Shown piece after piece: positions 4,655 through 8,113 of a DNA stretch of 8,113 nucleotides. Source of the DNA: an uncultured Oscillospiraceae bacterium (GTDB lineage Bacteria; Bacillota; Clostridia; Oscillospirales; Oscillospiraceae). The position numbers and the translations under genes are program-made. Position 1 is the stretch's first letter. Each line of letters starts with the position of its first letter. The notes beneath the pieces were generated by a model. That model had not been told where the DNA came from. It made no database searches and worked only from the letters and a program-made list of their open reading frames with translations. The DNA is taken from NCBI GenBank assembly GCA_900758955.1, contig CAAETL010000265.1:1-8113 (forward strand), read 5' to 3'.

Positions 4655-6004
4655 TTATTCCAATTCGTCCTTCACGAGTTGCCTCACCAATTCCACCGCA
4701 CTCTCCTCGCTGGGGTCGTTGGTGCCCAGCTCGCCGCGAAAGGCGCGGGCGAGGATGGCTTTTTTGATGAGGTCGATCTGTTCCAGCACCCCTTCGGCGG
4801 TTTCTTTTGCTTGCTGCTCTTTGGCGAGGAGGGTGTCAAGGATGCGGACAATTTCGGCCTGCTCTTCTATCTTAGGCACTGCGAACACATATGCTCCAAT
4901 TTTTTTGGCATTGATATTAGACTGGTTAACACCATCAGTTTTTACAGAATTGCAATATTTTTTGGCAGAAACAGTGTTAAGAGTGTAATTAAGATAATCT
5001 CCTTTAATTCGAGAATGGTCATAGTCGAGTTTGATAAGATAGCCTGCATAAATGGCAGGGTACTCACCACGGTATATCGAAGTTTTGCCTACAAGGGCAG
5101 GACTATTCGTTCTGTTAAACAGAACATCTCCTGGCATTAACTTATATTTCTCTATATCTTGCTGGTCATTGGAATAAGCTAAATCGTCCCAATTGATTTC
5201 ACTATCCTGCAAATTTCCCATTCGTATCACTACTACTGCACCTTCTGATACAGATTTTTTTGCGGTGCCATACTTTAATGAGTGACAAATCTCTGAAACA
5301 GATACATTTTCCCAACTCTCCATCCCCACACCGTGTTCTTTTCTCCACTGGGCAGTTAGCTCACCGGTGAAGGCTTTGTGAAGGATGGCGGATTTGCGGG
5401 TTTCAAAGCTGTCCAGCGCATCCTGCGCCTTTAGTTTGACCTCGTCCAACTTGGTAAACAGGCTTTCAATGCGGTCAACAATACGCTGTTGCTCGGGAAG
5501 AGGCGGAAGCGGAACAGGCATTGTGTCCATACTACCTTGCGTTAACTTCAAACGAGTGGTTCCGTTTACAAAATCGTGATAATTAAAGATATTAAGATAG
5601 TGCATTAAAAACAAGTTTCCAGCAGTTCCAAAGTGAGACCGTAAGATGTGCGCGTGATTATTGACCCAAGCCTTTCCCGCAATTATATATGCTTTATCTT
5701 TAATTAGGTCAAGAAAGGGTGCACCATCCTCGCCAACTAACACTAATTGTTCGTTAGTAAGAAAGTCATTAATCCACCCCACCTGTCCCGTTGCCCCATA
5801 ATAAGGAATAACGCCTTCTCTATTGGCTCGCTCAGATGCGTTAATCGGTTTTCTGAATGAATCAAGACATTTTGCTGCACCTTGAGTTAGATATGTCCAG
5901 CACCAATTCTCAGGCACCTTGTACGGCTGCTCGCTCTCTGGCACCAACGCCGTCTGCAAGCGCTCTTCGGGTGTCAGGGTCTCCTTTTTCTTCCCTCTCG
6001 CCAT
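4655..6004 (-). CDS. hsdS: Type I restriction-modification specificity subunit HsdS
   Basis: A 449-residue DNA sequence-recognition subunit that directs HsdM and HsdR to a split target. It has two target-recognition domains, about residues 30-165 and 228-378, each followed by a conserved helical spacer. The two spacers resemble each other: LPPLPEQQRIVDRIESLFTK with KSAILHKAFTGEL, and VPKIEEQAEIVRILDTLLAK with KKAILARAFRGEL. The first 30 residues (TPEERLQTALVPESEQPYKVPENW) are a leader often seen in Bacillota HsdS. The ATG at 6004-6002 overlaps the hsdM stop (TGATG) and is preferred over the GTG one codon earlier; GGAGGAGCGGGAG lies just upstream. Both recognition domains are distinctly AT-rich compared with the spacers and with hsdM, typical of domains exchanged by recombination. 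No second hsdS copy or inversion repeats are seen. The recognition sequence cannot be predicted. Confidence 0.92.
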   Translation of the reverse strand: MARGKKKETLTPEERLQTALVPESEQPYKVPENWCWTYLTQGAAKCLDSFRKPINASERANREGVIPYYGATGQVGWINDFLTNEQLVLVGEDGAPFLDLIKDKAYIIAGKAWVNNHAHILRSHFGTAGNLFLMHYLNIFNYHDFVNGTTRLKLTQGSMDTMPVPLPPLPEQQRIVDRIESLFTKLDEVKLKAQDALDSFETRKSAILHKAFTGELTAQWRKEHGVGMESWENVSVSEICHSLKYGTAKKSVSEGAVVVIRMGNLQDSEINWDDLAYSNDQQDIEKYKLMPGDVLFNRTNSPALVGKTSIYRGEYPAIYAGYLIKLDYDHSRIKGDYLNYTLNTVSAKKYCNSVKTDGVNQSNINAKKIGAYVFAVPKIEEQAEIVRILDTLLAKEQQAKETAEGVLEQIDLIKKAILARAFRGELGTNDPSEESAVELVRQLVKDELE

Positions 6005-7428
6005 CACTCCCGCTCCTCCAGCGCCCGCAGTTCCTTCACCACGCTCATCAGCAGGTCAACGGCCTCCTCTAAATTGGCGGCGGCTTCCTCGGAGCTGTCA
6101 GCCGGGTCGGGCAGGTCGTTGTAGTCCAACACCGAGTCATCCCGAATCAGGCCCAGATTCAGACTGTTGCCCTTTCCCGAAATCTGCTCCCGAGTGAAGA
6201 CGCTCCACCGCTCGTCCTGCACGGCCTGGCGGTCCCCGGCCTCATATGCCTTTTCGAAGTCCGCAAAATGTTCGGTTTTCAGCGGGGTGGTCTTGCCAAA
6301 GTTGGGCATATTGGTGCGCAGGTCGTAGAACCAGACTTCTTTGGTATTGCCCTTATCGCTCTTGCCCCGGGTAAAGAACAGCACGTTGGTCTTAACGCCT
6401 TGGGCGTAGAAAATGCCGGTGGGCAGGCGGAGAATGGTGTGCAGATTGCATTTGTCCATCAGGTCGCAGCGAATCTTCTCTCCGTCGCCGTCGGCAAAGA
6501 GGACATTGTCGGGCAGCACCACGGCGGCCCGGCCGTTGCGGTGTATATCCGTAGTCAGACTGCGGTAGATATGCTGGAGGAAGTTCAGCTGCTTGTTGCT
6601 GGTGGGGAAGGTGAAGTCATCCCGGGTGGCGCGCTCACCGCCCTTCTTGGTGCCGAAGGGCGGATTGGTGAGCACCAAATCAAAGTCGTGGAGGGCTTTC
6701 CCCTGATTGGACAGCGTATCGGCCAGCAAAATCTGGCCGTCGATGCCATGAAGCATGGCGTTCATCAGGGCAAGCCGGTGGGCGTCGTGTACCAGCTCAC
6801 AGCCGGTGAAGGCCTTCTCCCGCTCGAACTTCGCCTGGTCGGCATCCAGGTCGTAAAAGTCGTCGGTGTGCTTCTTCACATATTGATGGGCGGCAATCAT
6901 AAAACCGAAGGTACCGCAGGCCGGGTCATTGCACCGCTCACCGGGCTGGGGCTTCATCAGCCGAGTCATCACATCGATGAGGACGCGGGGAGTGAAGTAC
7001 TGGCCGGCGCCGGACTTTTTCTCGTTGGCGTTCTTTTCCAGCAGCCCCTCGTACAAATTGCCCAGCCCCTCTTCCCGGGCGGAGTACCAGTCCAGGCCGT
7101 CAATGGTGGCGATGATCTTTTCCAGATTCTTGGGCTCGTCAATATTGGTGGCGGAGCCCTGGTAGATTTCCCGCACCCGACCGGTGCAGTTTTCGCCCAG
7201 GTGGGTGAGCAGCTCTTTATAAAACTTCTTCAGCTCGACGCCGCTTTTGGCGGTGAGCTGGTCCCAGCGATAGGCGGCGGGGATCTGGCTTTCCGCGCCG
7301 GTCTCCTTGGCCATCTTCAAAAACAGAATATAAGTAAGCTCGGTGACATACTGATGATAGGTGATACCGTCATCCCGCAGCACATTGCAGAGGTTCCAGA
7401 GCTTGGATACGATTTCCTGTGTGGTCAT
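6004..7428 (-). CDS. hsdM: Type I restriction-modification N6-adenine methyltransferase HsdM
   Basis: A 474-residue modification subunit that methylates adenine in the HsdS target using S-adenosylmethionine. The N-terminal helical domain (1-130) precedes GQYFTP (142-147), motif I DPACGTFGF (168-176) and catalytic motif IV NPPF (255-258); the C-terminal helix region (445-474) would contact HsdS. Motif I carries Phe174 where a small residue (Gly or Ala) is usual, in the loop that binds the cofactor. Otherwise the protein is full length and intact. Its ATG (7428) overlaps the hsdR stop by four bases (ATGA), with GGAGGAA (7442-7436) 7 nt upstream; its own stop overlaps the hsdS start. The order hsdR-hsdM-hsdS with coupling at both joints implies one transcript with balanced subunits. 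Confidence 0.94.
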   Translation of the reverse strand: MTTQEIVSKLWNLCNVLRDDGITYHQYVTELTYILFLKMAKETGAESQIPAAYRWDQLTAKSGVELKKFYKELLTHLGENCTGRVREIYQGSATNIDEPKNLEKIIATIDGLDWYSAREEGLGNLYEGLLEKNANEKKSGAGQYFTPRVLIDVMTRLMKPQPGERCNDPACGTFGFMIAAHQYVKKHTDDFYDLDADQAKFEREKAFTGCELVHDAHRLALMNAMLHGIDGQILLADTLSNQGKALHDFDLVLTNPPFGTKKGGERATRDDFTFPTSNKQLNFLQHIYRSLTTDIHRNGRAAVVLPDNVLFADGDGEKIRCDLMDKCNLHTILRLPTGIFYAQGVKTNVLFFTRGKSDKGNTKEVWFYDLRTNMPNFGKTTPLKTEHFADFEKAYEAGDRQAVQDERWSVFTREQISGKGNSLNLGLIRDDSVLDYNDLPDPADSSEEAAANLEEAVDLLMSVVKELRALEERE

Positions 7429-8113
7429 GCAATTCTTCCTCCGTCATCGTACAGATACTCGTTTAACTCCAGCACGATGCTCTCTAACCGATTTTGAAAA
7501 ATGCGGTCGATTTTCTTGAATCCGCCCTCACTTTTAAAGCGGGAATCCTCATCGAAAATGCCCACATTGAGCACGGATTCTTCCATGAGGTATTTTTCCA
7601 TGCGGCCAATCCACTTTTGCTCTATGGCAGTGAATTTGTGGGCCTTTTTCAGCTTGTCCACCGCCCGGCGGATACGGGCTTCGTGGCTGATGAGGGAGGA
7701 GCCGATGGCATACCGGCGGATCAGGCTGATGATGTCCGCCGCCAATTCCTCGTTGGTCAGCTCCGATATGGCGGTATTGAGCTGCTGGGTAGTGAACCCC
7801 TCCCGGTCCAGCGTCAGGCGCAGATCCTTCAAACTTTCCCGGGTCAGCTCCTTCGGCCGGGTACAGACGATGTTCAGCGCCGCGATTTCGTTGAGATGGG
7901 TCTTTACATAATCGGCAAATGCATCCAGATAGTCCTCGGGGCGGCGGCCAGTGCCGTAACCGCGGGTATGGCTGGTGAGTTCATCCGGCGCGTCGGAGAT
8001 GACTACTGGGCGGCCTCCATTGGCCCGGGTCTCCCCCAGCAATGCGAAGAGTTCCCGATGGGCCAAAATGCGGTTGCGGGCCTGCTGGGGCTGCTCCTGC
8101 TCCAGCTGCTGGA
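7425..8113 (-). CDS. hsdR: Type I restriction endonuclease HsdR, C-terminal fragment (5' part beyond right edge)
   Basis: Open from the right edge to a stop at 7425-7427, giving 228 visible residues; the apparent TTG start at 8066 is internal. The sequence fits the EcoEI-type HsdR C-terminal domain: YLDAFADYVKTHLNEIAALNIVCTRPKELTRESLKDLRLTLDREGF, then the helical region with SLIRRYAIGSSLISHEARIRRAVDKL and the final FKSEGGFKKIDRIFQNRLESIV. This domain is involved in assembling HsdR with the methylase complex. The nuclease and ATP-dependent translocase domains would lie outside the window, so whether the restriction activity is intact cannot be seen. A glutamine/glutamate-rich linker is visible at the very edge (QQLEQEQPQQ). 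Confidence 0.9.
   Translation of the reverse strand, partial: QQLEQEQPQQARNRILAHRELFALLGETRANGGRPVVISDAPDELTSHTRGYGTGRRPEDYLDAFADYVKTHLNEIAALNIVCTRPKELTRESLKDLRLTLDREGFTTQQLNTAISELTNEELAADIISLIRRYAIGSSLISHEARIRRAVDKLKKAHKFTAIEQKWIGRMEKYLMEESVLNVGIFDEDSRFKSEGGFKKIDRIFQNRLESIVLELNEYLYDDGGRIA

Noticed and set aside
4586..5140. Plus-strand 184-codon ORF at the hsdS 3' end
   Set aside because: It runs antisense to HsdS, whose C-terminal repeat motifs are clear; no ribosome site or domain supports it.
4655..6004. Phase-variable hsdS inversion system
   Set aside because: Only one hsdS is visible, with no partial copy or long inverted repeats; the nearby serine recombinase belongs to the ICE.
6268..7497. 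Long plus-strand ORF (409 codons) opposite hsdM
   Set aside because: The minus strand encodes a clear HsdM with GQYFTP and NPPF motifs; the plus-strand ORF is a by-product of GC-rich codon usage.
1..8113. CRISPR array, tRNA or rRNA genes
   Set aside because: No regularly spaced direct repeats, no cloverleaf with a T-loop signature and no rRNA-like conserved blocks were seen.

Overview
The window looks like the right-hand end of an integrative and conjugative element (ICE) followed by a type I restriction-modification operon. The likely host is a moderately high-GC gut Clostridia member (Oscillospiraceae or Lachnospiraceae type). This is inferred from protein families, not from a marker gene: a Tn916-type regulatory pair (region-4 sigma-like protein plus HTH_16 protein), a TnpW-family protein, and a TnpX/TndX-type large serine recombinase with a DUF4368-like tail are typical of Bacillota ICEs.

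Region 1 (1-1513, plus strand) is an ICE regulatory module. It holds the C-terminal half of an OmpR-type response regulator cut by the left edge, a 96-residue unknown ORF with a very strong terminator-like hairpin inside it, a sigma-70 region-4-like protein, and an HTH_16 protein. The last three have overlapping or adjoining stops and starts. A terminator closes the module. The layout resembles the attenuated leader plus orf7/orf8 arrangement of Tn916.

Region 2 (1521-2031) has no convincing protein gene. It opens with a 25-bp perfect palindrome, continues as about 300-370 nt of nested and local complementary segments that look like a structured RNA, and ends in a textbook intrinsic terminator only 45 nt before the tnpW-like gene. 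It is either a stand-alone ncRNA or a cis-acting leader with a conditional terminator. I cannot assign it to a named RNA family.

Region 3 (2032-4373) is the recombination module. It comprises a small TnpW-family protein, a near-consensus promoter, a short resolvase-fold protein lacking the catalytic serine, and, translationally coupled to it, a full-length large serine recombinase with an intact catalytic set.

Region 4 (4374-4654) is AT-richer and non-coding, and is the best place for the ICE attachment junction. A leftward terminator overlaps the recombinase stop codon. A near-repeat of the RNA region's 3' arm lies just beyond the end of hsdS.

Region 5 (4655-8113, minus strand) is a coupled hsdR-hsdM-hsdS operon; hsdR is cut by the right edge. 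HsdS has two AT-rich target-recognition regions. Whether this operon is chromosomal flank or ICE cargo cannot be decided from the window.
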